This document shows positions 11,813 to 24,348 of a DNA stretch of 64,000 nucleotides, in pieces (within the stretch, counting starts at the first letter, position 1; the number at the start of each line of letters is the position of its first letter). The position numbers and the translations under genes were made by a program. This DNA comes from Apoda limacodes (taxonomy: Eukaryota; Arthropoda; Insecta; Lepidoptera; Limacodidae), in assembly GCA_946406115.1 (NCBI GenBank), contig OX291547.1:6329001-6393000 (forward strand). The letters are read 5' to 3'. The notes under the pieces were generated by a model. That model was given only the letters and a program-made list of their open reading frames with translations. It searched no databases and was not told where the DNA came from.

Positions 11813-13843
11813 TTTGTATAATTCTTTTGTAACACTCGTTACTTACTAATAAGTTTGGAAAAGATGTCAGTATACACACACATACTTAAAATTCTAATAA
11901 ACGTAATTTTTCTCTCTTGTTTTTGTCTGTTGTTGCGGCTTTGCAGTAGTCGATAAGTATGTTTCGATGACTAATAACCTTTAAATCACGTTTTTTTGTT
12001 ACGAAACGATATGAATTCAATTCTAAGGCCATTAATTACACAAAGAAAGAAGTTAACTATGGCTTATATAATAAACACTGTCGCAAATTGACCTTACGAT
12101 TGAGACCCTTAGAAAGGGAAAATGTATAAACACACACGCGAACGCTATCATGTATGAACTATTGAACTGAACAAAGCTAGGACGACGTTTCCATTGATAA
12201 TAATCACTTGACTAGATGACTGAACTAAGGAGGCTGGACCTCTTCAAGCAGCACGAAGTTAGGTTTTTTGATTATTGTAAAATGATCAAAATCAGAATTC
12301 CGCTGATGCAGCTTTAGTAACTCGTGCAAGTAAAAAAATGTTAATAAAGTTTCAATGCAATCTTATAATTATTGACAGCAAATCTTAATGTGTCTCACAT
12401 TCGTGAGGAAAATCAAGACATCTGTATACTTGCACATCCTATCACACGCATGACATCCATAGTTGAATATAGACATGCTTAGGTATATTTCCAAAACAGA
12501 CGGGTCGGTCGGGCCGATAGTATCACCATTCTGTGCACAGTGCTGGAATCAGGCTCTTAAAAATTATGGTCTTCTTATGGTCGGTTATAATGATGGTAAT
12601 TATTTGGCAAAAAAAATTAGTACTTGTTACGTTTTGTTTCTGCATCGATTTTGTTCTAGATTAAAAACAAAACGTAGGTAAAGTAAATAGTCATTATGAC
12701 ACTTAAACAGGAACTATAACCATTTTTCTTTTAGTGCAACGACCGAGGTTAAATATTTCTCAGGCAATTATCCGATTGTGATTACCTACTCAATACTCTA
12801 CAGAATATTATACAAGTAAAGTAAAATTAAGATAGATATTTGGAGAAGAAATGATAATGTTTCAGCGTACAATACTGTCTTTACGATGGTATACATTAAA
12901 AATACGGTATAAAAAAACCTTATTGCCGCAAAAGCTTCACGACGTTAATTTCGTACAAACAACAAATAAAAAAGGTACATAGGTAATATATAAAAAAATT
13001 ACATCGCTTACATTAAAAAAAAAAAAAAATGACGTGAACACTTAGTACGTGCAAAATTGCAAGTCAAAACTTATTTAATAAATATCGCTATACAAACCAC
13101 GTGGTAGTAAAGCCCTTGAGCCTTAAGACTCATCAGGTCGTCAGTCTGCCTAGTGGGAGGTCGTCCCACACTGCCTCAGCTCTAGTCTAAAACCTTATTT
13201 CCCCATCGCTAGTCATGTTACGAGCTATGTGGCCCGTCTGTTTCCACTTTAACTTGCTAATTGTTACACAGTAAATTGTCTGCAATTACTTCGTAGTTTA
13301 TAAGCTTAGTGCTTATTTAAAAGAATCCATACCAAGCAAACGCTAGACATTCTTAAGTGGGTAGGTAATTAATAAGTGATTAAATGAAAAGAGAAAGATC
13401 GACAGCGAATCTAGAAATAACTACTGTGATGAAATTGAAAGTATGACCAATCTTAATGTTTTAAATTCGTTCATTATAAGTCAGTCATTCGTTGACTGGT
13501 TCGTAACTATCAGTTAATTAAGATTTGTTAAGAATCGGTATAAACAATTCTTTCAATCAATCCTATAAAGGTAAGATTTAATCATTTCGATTTATCGAAC
13601 TTCTGAGTGATGAACACATGCGATTTAAATTATGTATTTGAAAATAGTAAATATGTTTACTATTCATTTAGATTTGCTCCACAAATTTTATTAACTCATA
13701 ATAACGCTATAAATGCTATTTATTTAATTAAATTTAAAATCTTTTTATTCAATAAGGTTTATAGAAACCATTTTGAATCGTCGACAGAAAAAAACTACAA
13801 TTAAAATTAATTAAAATACTAGTTTATCGCCATTAAGTAATCT
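11813..13843. other. No gene recognised; possible retroposon scrap at 13090-13200
   Basis: 'cgtcagtctgcctagtggga' near 13137 followed by 'ctcagctctagtctaa' near 13175 reminds me of a lepidopteran retroposon segment, at low certainty. Poly-A runs lie near 13015. Nothing else can be supported. Confidence 0.3.
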
Positions 13844-14150
13844 AATAGTTACTCTTTGTAAAACTATATACAAAACACCACCATCATCTCCACAAAGCCA
13901 AATACAGCTATCCAATAGTAACTCTTTGTAAAACTACAAACAAAACACCACCTCCACAAAGCCAAATACAGCTATCCAATAGTTACTCTTTGTGTACAAA
14001 CAAAACACCACCATCATCTCCACAAAGCAAAATACAGCTATGCAATAGTTACTCTTTGTAAAACTTCAAACGAAACTCCACCATCATCTCCACAAAGCCA
14101 AATACCATTATCCTATAGTAACTCTTTGTAAAGCTACAAATGAAACAGCC
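13844..14150. repeat. Minisatellite, 64-70 bp unit, four full copies plus a partial
   Basis: Units begin with 'aatagttactctttgta' or 'aatagtaactctttgta' at 13844, 13914, 13978, 14044 and 14114 (the last as 'tatagta'), giving spacings of 70, 64, 66 and 70 bases. Each unit contains 'acaaacaaaacaccacc', mostly 'atcatctccacaaagcc' and 'aaatacagctat'. Copy two lacks a 6-base 'catcat' step and copy three lacks about four bases after 'ctctttgt'. Each unit carries CTTTGT and ACAAAG in opposite orientation, so single strands could pair. Confidence 0.9.
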
Positions 14151-14854
14151 ATCGATTCTAAAAGCTGTTCGACCTACGTTGATGAGTCAAAGGAGATATT
14201 CAAAATGCAATGGAACAAAAACTGTAGGAGCCCACTCTATCGGCTAAAATTTTGAATCTACCACGCATTGTACGGTAGTACAAAATGTACTAAGGCGGAT
14301 TTTCGCGAAAGCGCTGGTAGATTAAGCATCTCATTGCAGTAGATTAATTGTAGTAAAATAATCTTTCGCTTACTCAGCTCAAGTCGACATCACTATGTAA
14401 TCAGTATCAGTCAAACGTGATTATTGCCTCAAGTAATATAAAAAAGATTCTAAAATAACTTTAGGTCGCTGAATAACTCTAGAGAAGTAGCTCGATAGGC
14501 TGGCCAGTTGTAAATCATTTAAAGGAATACTTCGAGAGTCAGCTCGGTTATTTATTGCGTTTTCCCGCACCTACTCGGATGTGCATTCAGCAAAGCTATG
14601 ATCAAACGCATTTACGACTACAATAAAACCTCAAGTGCGTTCCCCTTAGGGACAGAAGCTGTAAATATTGAGTAGCTCGAGCGCAGAAAATGTTAGTCAT
14701 GCGCAAGTTATATGTTTAGCGGTAAACATAATTGAATACTTGGTATAGATATTGTGCCATTAATGAATCAATAAACTCGTTATTCCAGAAATAATCAATT
14801 TTTAAATACTTCGTTTTTACCTTGCTTTAGAACAACAAACATATTTGAAAAGTT
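14151..14854. other. No gene recognised
   Basis: AT-rich with scattered CpGs; nothing supported. Confidence 0.35.
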
Positions 14855-15044
14855 GTACTTACAGTGCAACAAACTTGTCTGACCCGGTGTTTGGTCGCTA
14901 GTGTCGTGTAAGTTCACACCATATTAATATGGTGACTGTAGTTTTGAATTTAACTTTAAAATTTTGTTGCACTGTAAGTACACGTGTAACAGAAATCGTC
15001 ACGTTACCATTACCACCACATGGTCAAAAAGTTTGTTGCACTGT
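14855..15044. mobile_element. Foldback/MITE-like element with terminal inverted repeats
   Basis: The left arm GTACTTACAGTGCAACAAA (14855-14873) is the exact complement of 14963-14981. A longer pairing also exists: ACAGTGCAACAAACTT (14861-14876) against AAGTTTGTTGCACTGT (15029-15044), 16 of 16. The middle holds the perfect palindrome CACCATATTAATATGGTG near 14917-14934. A single arm of the same family, with the following 'acccggtg' block, recurs at about 19843. No transposase is encoded. Confidence 0.75.
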
Positions 15045-16574
15045 ACTGAAAAATATTAAAAGGGTTTTATATAAAATAATATTTTTTTGGGATGTCTACT
15101 TTATCAAGTGAGTTTGAAAAAAAAGGATGGTCCACCCAAAAGTTTGGGCATTTGAAATAAAATCCACTCTGCGCGTACCTACATAAAAAAAAACCTATGA
15201 TGTCAGATGTAAAATGAAAAAAGGAGAGCAGTTAACACGTTTTTCCAAGAAAAGTAGGACATTAGAAAAAAAAAACCAAACGTGGGTAAATAAAATCTGA
15301 AATCGATAAAAAATATTTTTAATATTTATTTGACACCTATTTTTTTAAGCTTAACATAGATTGTTTTTATTTAAGTTATAAAAGTTTATAATTTTTTCTG
15401 ATATTAGAAAACAAATCTTCAGAGCCGTTTTTTAAATAAAAATTAATTTGAGTGCTCGTCAGTTATATAGTTACTGTGCAGGCAAAATTTTTCGGCTTTC
15501 GGTATTGATTTGAGGACAATTTGTGAAAAAATACATGTTTTCTACCCTATTCGTACATTACATCTTTAATTAGGCCAATTTTTCCAACAAAAATCAATAA
15601 TTATTGTAAAATAGCCTGTAATAAATATGCTGCTAAGGACATATTACTAAATACGACCACTATAACGCAGAAGTGCAAGGGTCCAATCAGAGTAATGTAT
15701 CAACCAGCATGGCGCCCGTTGACCTGAGCGGTAAGAGATAAGCTATTTTAAGAAACACACTGGACATATCCATTGTCGATCATTGAAGGCCTTTATGTTA
15801 CGTTTACACTGTTGCTGATACAAGTATCTCACGAGAGATATTTCCCAGCATAAAAAAACAACAGTAGATATATATATGTATATGAGTGGTATGAGAGTGT
15901 AAACCAGGATTAATATGATAACGTAACGTTCCCAATTCCAATATATACTATACCCACATCTGTATGTGATTTCCGTCGTATTCACTTTTAGTTACATCAC
16001 AATGTCTCATATTAAATACCCTTGCTCTAATAATCTAATACTGATATTTACTACATCTTACGTTATCAAAGTTTAAATACAATCAACACCCACTAAACAT
16101 TTTATACATATCTAGTATGATAGAACTCAAATTAACATATTGCACAATTATAAGGGGGTGGGGGGCTGAGATGAGTATGAAATTATGCAGAATTTAAATT
16201 AATGTACCTATACTACTATTATGTAAAACGCATTATTGCCGAAACCGACTACATAAGAATTTATTTAAGTATGTCCGTATGCAGACACTTCCTAGACCGG
16301 TTTCATATAAGCATGGTACTCTGTATCGGTTTCAATAAAAACCTAAGACTTTACGGCCACTTACACAGGCGTAAAAAGTTCACACAGACATCAGAGCCTG
16401 ACAGACTTTGTCTAGCTGGCCTCATGAAAACTGTCCGCAAAATTGGGCTAATCTTCTTTAGGCCAAAGTCGACATACGGTTCCTCATGATTGAACGCAAT
16501 ATTCTGTTGTGACACGAAATAGATAAGACTTTGTTGTAGGAAAAATAAAGTTTAATATACAATAGCTTGTCACA
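15045..16574. other. No gene recognised
   Basis: AT-rich with A runs. 95- and 80-residue frames at 16202-16489 (+) and 15985-15743 (-) show no motif. Confidence 0.35.
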
Positions 16575-16805
16575 ATGAGAGCCAAATCAATAACTCCCGA
16601 GCGCGACAGCGGCAGAAAGTTAGGAAGCGGCGTAGCGATTGTGGAAAAATCGATCTTAATGCTGAGAAGTAAAGTAGTTTTTGAAGGTAGTTGCGAAGAA
16701 CCACGAGACAGCACGGTGAAAGCCCGTCTGCCCTTGCGATCTCCAGCTCCACAAGAACATAATTGCACACGTTCAGTAAAACGGTGCAATAAATCATCGA
16801 CATGA
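16575..16805 (+). CDS. Unrecognised small open frame, 76 residues
   Basis: The frame starts in a reasonable context (tcacaATGAG) and is markedly GC-richer than its surroundings. The protein is basic and polar (start MRAKSITPERDSGRKL, end RCNKSST), with no signal peptide, membrane segment or motif I recognise. Two open frames of 77 and 101 residues overlap on the other strand, so the openness may simply reflect composition. It could be an exon, a mobile-element remnant or chance. I assign no function. Confidence 0.15.
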   Translation: MRAKSITPERDSGRKLGSGVAIVEKSILMLRSKVVFEGSCEEPRDSTVKARLPLRSPAPQEHNCTRSVKRCNKSST

Positions 16806-17327
16806 ACGGGTCGAGGACTTAATTTCTAGATCACTCCTCATGAATGCCTGTTCTGTTCCGGTCGCTTTAATTTACACAATGTCAACGACCTCAGCACCGC
16901 TGCTTACGTTCTTTAAGTTACGTAACTGATAAGTACCTACTTAATCAGTTGGAATTTGTTTTTATCAACAGGTCTCTTAATCCAACTAACTTTTTTTGAT
17001 AAAAACTTGGACACCACAGCTATTCAGTTTTTTTAGTTTACTTAGTAACAAAACCGGACAAACGAGACTTGAAACTCCATATATAAGTGCCTATTATTAC
17101 TTTGGCAAAGTATGGACATGATATTCCATCTAACAACATTTTTATAAACTATTTATTACGCAGCACAGCTTGATTTCTTCGAACTAACGAAATTATGTTA
17201 ATAATTGAAATCGAAATCTGGTAAACTATTTATTATGTTTGTACGAAATAAGAGTTTTTTTTTTATGAAAGGCGTTTTTTTCTGTGTTTTTGTTAAAAGT
17301 TGATACAATTTTTGTATTCCATTACAG
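16806..17327. other. No gene recognised
   Basis: AT-rich; the last 60 bases form a long T-rich tract leading to an AG (see the next entry). Confidence 0.35.
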
Positions 17328-17457
17328 GGCCTTGGAAAGATCCCTGCGCATAAAAAAGTAAGGACAGCCAAGCACGAAGTGACGCGAGTCCAGTGCGGGG
17401 CTGGTAGAGTTTACACTACACTCTTCTGTCCGTTACTTATACGTTGCAGTGTTTAAA
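17328..17457 (+). other. Exon-like segment behind a good splice acceptor
   Basis: A T-rich tract ending in 'tttgtattccattacag' is followed by an open frame beginning GLGKIPAHKKVRTAKHEVTR that runs to a TAA at about 17457. A donor-like AAA|GTAAGG lies at 17357/17358 and would define a 30-base (10-codon) microexon. No protein family is recognised and the strand is opposite to bun. It could be chance. Confidence 0.2.
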
Positions 17458-17639
17458 ATAATAAGAATTTATATAGAAATTATATTTGGTTTCAATGTGA
17501 TTTTTTCTTCCTTCAAATTCTAATTGGCCAGTAATTTATTTATTACTTTGTTGTATTTAGGTTAGTACTGTGTTTTTACTAATTATGCCATTTACTGGTC
17601 GACAGCAAAAAAAGTAAGGATTTGCAAGACTTTTACTAA

Positions 17640-17885
17640 ACCTTGCATGTTAAAAAGTTAAAGCAACCGTGTATCGCTAGTGCTGACTGCTGAGCTGAAG
17701 TGAACCGGTGGCCGAGTTCCATCGGAGAAATATTTTTTTTATTAATGTTGCGTCTGCGCCGGCGCAGTGTAATGAACTTCAATCTCGTTAGAAAGTGCAG
17801 ATTCGGCCCGAGTGGGACGACCAGTACAGTTCTTAATGTTCTCAGAACGTTCCCCCACCCTACGCACATCGCGAAATGCATTTAC
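17640..17885. promoter_or_regulatory. CpG-rich island with a 14-bp GC palindrome
   Basis: The perfect palindrome CTGCGCCGGCGCAG spans 17754-17767, an arrangement resembling NRF-1-type sites. It is surrounded by 'ccggtggccgagttcc' and 'ttcggcccgagtggg'. The island stands out from AT-rich flanks. Open frames on both strands (81 and 62 residues) match nothing known. A promoter or enhancer role is an inference only. Confidence 0.25.
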
Positions 17886-19636
17886 TAACGAATGATCAAT
17901 AATGTTAAAACTATACAGTAATAAGAAATATTCCCGATAGCTTTGAAAAATGTCTATGGTAACGATGACTTCAACCAGTCATTAGTCATGGCTTTCTTAG
18001 AATCAGATTCTTCGCCATTAAATAAGTCCTATTGTGCGATAAAAATCACACAAAATTTTTAACAAGTTATAAATTTTGAATGAAAAATCCACTAAAAATT
18101 AAAATATAAGACTGGGTTAGGCATTGATATATTTGTATTAAAAATATTCTTACGCGAATATTACGGCATTATTCTAGCTGTGAAAGAGCTCTAGATTTTC
18201 GAGATAGATAGTCAATCAGTGAACGTGTACAGTAAGTGTATGAGAATTCGGACAGGAAATTATTGGTAGTTTGAGAGCTGCGGTACAAAAGAAATAGCAG
18301 AGAGAGCGAATCACTTCCAAGAATTGTATTGTACTAAAAATAAAACAAGTGTTAGATGCCATTAAATTCGCTAGGTAAATAAAGTCTGCCATATAGCAGA
18401 ATATAACTGTACAAAACACATAGTATTTCATTGTCTTATCATCCTACTACACGTTAAAGTAACTTTTTATTAATAAGTAATTTACGTGTGTTTGGCATGC
18501 GCCTGAAGTTACCCACATGGTTTTAGCCCGCTAATACGCTACGAATGATAATTTAAGTAAGTAAACAATATTAGGTTTTAAGAAGATTTTGTAGTAAACC
18601 GAATCATATTACCTACAACATTTATGATGATAGGAGTATAAAAAAGCACAAAAAAGGTGCAATTTACGTAGATACGTCAGCGTCATACAAATAAATATTC
18701 ATATTGCAATCCTGTATCAAAAATCTTAACTTTATAAGCAATAAACATACAAATCTATACATATATAATAATAAAGATAAAGAATTTGTTTTTTGTTTAC
18801 GTAATGGTATTTTGGCGATTTTTTTGACCACTACTCCCTCTTAGTGAGATGTCATGAGATTTGGCTTAAAATTTTTCAAAATGCTTATTTTTTGTGTAAA
18901 TAATATGCAAATAGTGTAAATCTTTGCTTAATTGCGTTGGATTTATTTTAACATTATTTGCTAAACAATGCAAATAATCTTGATAAATATTATTGTGATT
19001 TAGTCATATTTTAGTTAAGAAACATGTTTTACTTATTATAACCCACTTTTCTCGAATTTTACAGTTCATAAAAAAAAATTACGTGATGATATTAGTCGAG
19101 ACCTCTCCCCAACGTGAGATTAAGTGAGATTGGGATTGACCCCTCTGTTCTTAGTGTTCTTAGTTCAACATTTTTTTTTACGTTAAGACTAATAATTTTC
19201 TATTCATACGTAAAACAACTCTTGCTGAGAAGACGTTAACGCCTTTGAATATCACATAATACATAAAATGTAGTGAAAATGTTACATACAGACAATGTAG
19301 CTTCGCGGAAACTATATAGATACGTTTCTAAAGGTTAAAAGCAAACCGTCTGGAATTCAATAACCAAAATAAATAAAAAAGCATAGAATAAAATTAGCAC
19401 TTGTAAGTTAATTTACACAATAAATTAGCATTTGTGCGGTGTTTATACTTATGTACAAAAGTGCGTTAAATCCAAACTGTCACGTCGCCAGGTTCCCTTG
19501 CACCGGCCTTTGATGCATTTTACACATTTAACTTACAACAAATACAATGTTGATATTGTATGTGGATAAACTTGCCTAACACGTTATTTAAATTTTAATT
19601 AATAATTAAAGTTGTATAGACTTAGATTAAAACAAA
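17886..19636. other. No gene recognised
   Basis: AT-rich. 'tctatacatatataataata' near 18753 could be a worn repeat start but no matching end was found. Confidence 0.35.
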
Positions 19637-19756
19637 GTTGAATCTTTACTATTTTATTCCTATGTGTATTTTACTTTTCTCATATTAAAAGTCTTGGTTC
19701 AATCTTTCTTATTTTATTCTTATGTGTATTTTCCTTTTCTCATATTAAAAGCCTAA
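19637..19756. repeat. 60-bp tandem duplication
   Basis: The segment with 'aatctttactattttattcc' and 'tatgtgtattttacttttct' is repeated exactly 60 bases later with about six differences. Both copies end 'catattaaaag'. It is a local duplication of moderate age. Confidence 0.85.
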
Positions 19757-20060
19757 GTATTTGTTTTCAAGGTAGAAAATTTCTTTGCAAAATAACACAA
19801 AGAACTAAAAAAATTGGGTGAATTTATCAAATAACTACAGTGCAACAAACTTTTCTTACCCGGTGAAAATCTTGATCAGTTTGATTTTTTTTTTTCGGCT
19901 TTCACACTTCAGTGATAAATCGGCTATTTTTTGTACATTTTGGCCATTAGTCAAACTTACCCTTCTATAAGAACCATGTTCTTCCTTACCTGTTATCAAT
20001 AATAAGCTGTCTTGTTAAAATAATCCTCATTACACAATCGCATTATAAATGTGTATTTAT
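19757..20060 (+). repeat. Single arm of the 14855-15044 foldback family
   Basis: 'tacagtgcaacaaacttttc' with 'ttacccggtg' (about 19841-19871) matches the left end of the element at 14861 including the following block. No opposing arm was found nearby, so this is a solo or truncated end. Confidence 0.5.
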
Positions 20061-20092
20061 AAAACAGCTATATATATATATATATATATACA
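20061..20092. repeat. TA microsatellite
   Basis: About eleven TA units. A similar short TA run occurs at about 21776-21792. Confidence 0.85.
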
Positions 20093-22820
20093 ACAAATAG
20101 GTTGATGTTCAAATAAATAATAAAAATTCAGCAGATACAAAAATAATTTTAAGCTTTAAGCTCAGCGATCTCCATACAAAATGCTTTTGATGTAAGATGC
20201 ACGAAACAAAAACTAAGGAGCGAGTCTGATTCAGATTTTACTTTTTTATCGTTTTGCTACGGTACTCCAAAAATACGCTCTCAAAGGAAAATGATCTTAA
20301 TGTGACAGACAGAAAGACACACTGACGGAATGTCACAAATATTATTCAAAATCTTTCGATCATCAACTTTTAGTTTGATACATAAATCATGAGAAACAAA
20401 CTTGAACATATTGGTAAGGTTCATTACTCATTTCTCTTATTAGTCACTGGGGTTCCGCATGAAACGTATCGCAAATAGCATTCCACAAATGTAAAACTGC
20501 AACAGGTGACAGGTGACTACATTCTGCTTATCACAAAACATGATATAACTAATTCTTTGAACACAATAGCGCTGTCACTTGTAATGTTTTATGTAAGTGA
20601 CGCATTCATTTTCGTATAAATAATCAGACAGACAAGTCATGGTTTTCATAACATGATTATGCATTATGCACAATTTAAAAATATCGACCGAAGCCCTATC
20701 AATTAGTAATTAAAAGTTAAAAGACGATGGCAAATACCCACACATAAAATGTAAGCTTGCTCGTAACTGACGACAAAAATGTAAGGACATGGTAAAAATC
20801 TTTTGGAGAAGTTATTCCGGACTCGCCGTTCGAAATATTTGAGTTACATCACAGTGTAGCTACACTCCCTTGAATATGCGAATGATAACCGACGTTAGAA
20901 CTGATTTAATACAAGCCAACGTCACTTTGACATTTTGTCGACAGTGATAAAACACACACTAGAGATTCGTTCGGAACAAGTCATCCGGGGTTAATCCCGG
21001 ACGAGTTTGTGTAGAACATAAAAAATGAACGGCCCTCCGACTGATTTTAACCTTTGCAGGAAATTAGGCACAGGAACTTCGACTGATATAGGTTTTTTTT
21101 TTTTCGAGAATTAGTAAACTTATAATAAATGTTCAGTACCAAGGCAACTCTTGTAGCTTAACACTATAATTCTGAATCCGTTCATATGAAAAATAATGAA
21201 TTAACAAACTACAAACAAATAAAACAAGATATAGTTTGAAGCATAATAATTTATCTTCAACAAAAAACTACGTTCATTCATTAGGTACTTACGTTAGTTT
21301 CTTTAAACACATTAACATAAACTATTAATCCTCTATGGCATTTAAACAAAACTAATGTGAACAATATTTTAAAACAAATTGTTTGACTTCAATAACGATC
21401 ACTTTAACGTAATTAGATAATTAATTTCAAACTAGATAATTGAGTATTTGTGCGTAAAATTAATGCGAAGAATATTGCACGTAAGTTATGGCTCGGTAAA
21501 CTGTAACGATCAATTAACACGACAACTATGTATGTTTTATAATTATTATCATTATACATCTAGTTACCCGACTGCACGAAAGCAAAGGCAGGGTTATGGT
21601 TTTTTACTTTATCCATGATTTATAACTTTGGAAAGCTCTACTGGGCGACTTTATAGTAGCAGGTAAAGTGCGACGAAAGAAAGTTTTTTTTTTTCAGATT
21701 CTTTCTGAACCCATTTTCTTTTTCTTAAACTCTGTTTATCACTTTAATTGCTCTTTCGTTTCTGAAGGGTTCTGCATATATATATATATATAACTCAAGT
21801 TTTTAAGTTTATTTAATTTTTACTCAGGTCGTCTCATTTAGCATCATTAGCCCTATTTTAAAATGTGTCTATTAAAAAAAATGTTACCTTAAATATTATT
21901 AAAAACCATATGAGTTTTGTGACACACACAATATTACCCAAGGAATTACAAAACTAAATTGAATCAGCAGTTCAATATAAAAATATAACACCGTTATTTA
22001 CAGGATTTTTAATATAAATAATGTTACGATAAATAAAAACGTTACCCCTGCTAGTTAGCCAAGCAGTCAATTTATATTTTTATTTAACTCAGTGCAAAGC
22101 GAATTTAAAAAATGTAATTCTACAGAAATACTTATGTAACTAGTTATAAGCTATTTTTAGAATTTTTTGTTATGTTTCTAGGATATAACTGCAAGTTGCA
22201 GATAGCATATCTGAAAAAACGGCCCCTTTTAGCAGTGCTATCTACAACGCGCAGTTTTGTCCTAAAATCAATACAAAACGTTCATAAAAAAGCTTATAAT
22301 TATAACTAGTCACATATGTTTATACAAGCACATTTTTAAAATTAGCTTTGTACAAATAGGAAATCAAATATATCAATTAGTAGCGCTAGTTTTTCTTGTT
22401 ACTTCTTCAAATTGTCACCTACATACAAGGTAAAATTTCACAGCAAACTGAAATTTTATCTCTTTTCAATCACGGACGATACATCACACTACAGGTTAGC
22501 AAAAAGTAAACAAAGTCTATATCTTGATTCAAAAATAATATTTATATCTTTCTTGATGAATCAAAGGCTGAAACTCACGGGAATGAATAACAAGTCAAAA
22601 TAATAACCTAAAAACAAGTTACATATATTAAAACATCATAAAATATGCCGTGTAAGGATTTCTAATTTTTACTCAGTGTTGAATCGGACCAACGAAAAAA
22701 TCCCTGAAATTGCTGATCCAAAATATATATATAGAAATACTTTGACCTTTGTTTAGAAAATGAGCATTGCTCATTATTTTATGGATTTTTTAAAAACACT
22801 TTTGAATGCTAATTAATTAT
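20093..22820. other. No gene recognised
   Basis: AT-rich. TCCGGG-GTTAAT-CCCGGA at 20984-21001 is a short GC-rich inverted repeat. 20150-20330 has the flavour of a worn dispersed repeat ('gacagacagaaagacacactgacgg') but could not be placed with confidence. Confidence 0.35.
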
Positions 22821-22885
22821 GACTTTGCCACCAGTTCGGAAGGTTGTATCTACTGAGAAGAACCGGCAAGAACAACAAGGATTTC
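22821..22885 (+). repeat. Lepidopteran retroelement scrap
   Basis: 'gactttgccaccagttcgga' followed by 'aggttgtatctactgagaag' and 'aaccggcaag' matches a very common lepidopteran retroelement segment. Only about 65 bases are recognisable. Confidence 0.6.
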
Positions 22886-24348
22886 ATCATCTTTATGATT
22901 TAGTTAGATTATAATTAGATGATGATGATTAAAAAGAGATATTAAACACCACATTTTAAAATAATGGCGTAGACGATCAATAATAACGGAATGGCCCCTT
23001 ACACATTAATATTAATGCATATGAAGCAAGTACAATTTATCGGTAAACAGTTAATAGGTAAAAACTTCATAGGTTCTCACAAATAATATCTCAGATATTT
23101 CATGGATGTCATTATGATTTAACTATAATAAGAAACTAGTAACAATTAATAAATAATTTATCGATTTAGTGAGAAATGTGATAAAATGTTTAGCATCATT
23201 AGCAAGTCCAACGTTGACTGAATTGTATAGCTTTATTAAGAGACTCTTTGGGACTCCTAACACAAACAGCTTAATTTAATAATGCTCACAATTTGCACAT
23301 AGAGGTACTAAAAATTATTAAAGTTTGTCACAACAAACATTTTTTCCCCAAAAAGGGATAATTAGTGGCTTGATATACAAACCCATATCATAGCATATCA
23401 AGATTAGGCAGTTCCTATATACTTTGTATAAAAATATATAATGTACAAAATTTAAATTAATTTCAATACATATCGACTGAGCTTTAAAACAACAGAAAGC
23501 ATCGGAAATGATTTTAAACATTTCAAACATTTTAAACTAATTAAAACAATTGAAAATGAACTGGTAAATTAAGTATGATAAAATAACTATTGTTGGTATA
23601 TAATTTAACAGAAAATTCACTTTTACGTGTTTTTTCCTACTATTAACTTAATTGAAATATCAGCCAAACTACAATGAACAGACAAATGTACCGCGGAAAA
23701 CTTCATCTGCACATTCTACCAATATAACACAGACAAACGTTGGCGATTCCACATTATTGGTCAGTGTACTAACTAACTAGGAATAGTTCTGACTGTTTTA
23801 GTAAAAAAAAAAATGATTAAATAGAAGTCCTACGAATAGATCAATATTGTCATAAAGCTGTGTATGCATGCACATAGTCGTGAGTCGTGAAAACGTCTGC
23901 AAACTTTGCCAATCACCTTGCGATTGGCTGCATACAAAACATAAAAATTTCCTAGAAAATTCCGCAACCCATCAAACAAAAACCGACCAATACATCAACA
24001 GGTAAACGTTTTTACGATGCTAAGTTTTATTACGAGATCATCTATGTATACTTGTCGGGCTTATACGACTGTCTCGCATTTTTACAGGCGATGAAAATTC
24101 CGGGGAGGATATTTTTAGTTTCGCTCTATGCTGATATTCGATGCCAAACAAGAGATGTAACTAATACTAGAGTTGAATCGCTAAGCCATCGATAATAGAA
24201 TCGAAAGCTAAAATGTGACTAACGACGCAATCGCTAACCTTAACGATACAAAACGTCGACCTCATACACTTTCTCTGAAGATTTCAACACTATTTGATTT
24301 GTTTGAATGGTTACGTTTATTCACATGTTACAGTCAAAGGGTTGACTG
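22886..24348. other. No gene recognised
   Basis: AT-rich; a 'gatgatgatgatta' run near 22920 and nothing else supported. Confidence 0.35.

Noticed and set aside
13844..14150. CRISPR-like array
   Set aside because: The whole 64-70 bp unit repeats, with no unique spacers, and the genome is eukaryotic. It is a minisatellite.
18753..19320. Possible Helitron starting tctatacatatataataata
   Set aside because: The start resembles family 5' ends, but no hairpin plus CTAG end was found in the following 600 bases.
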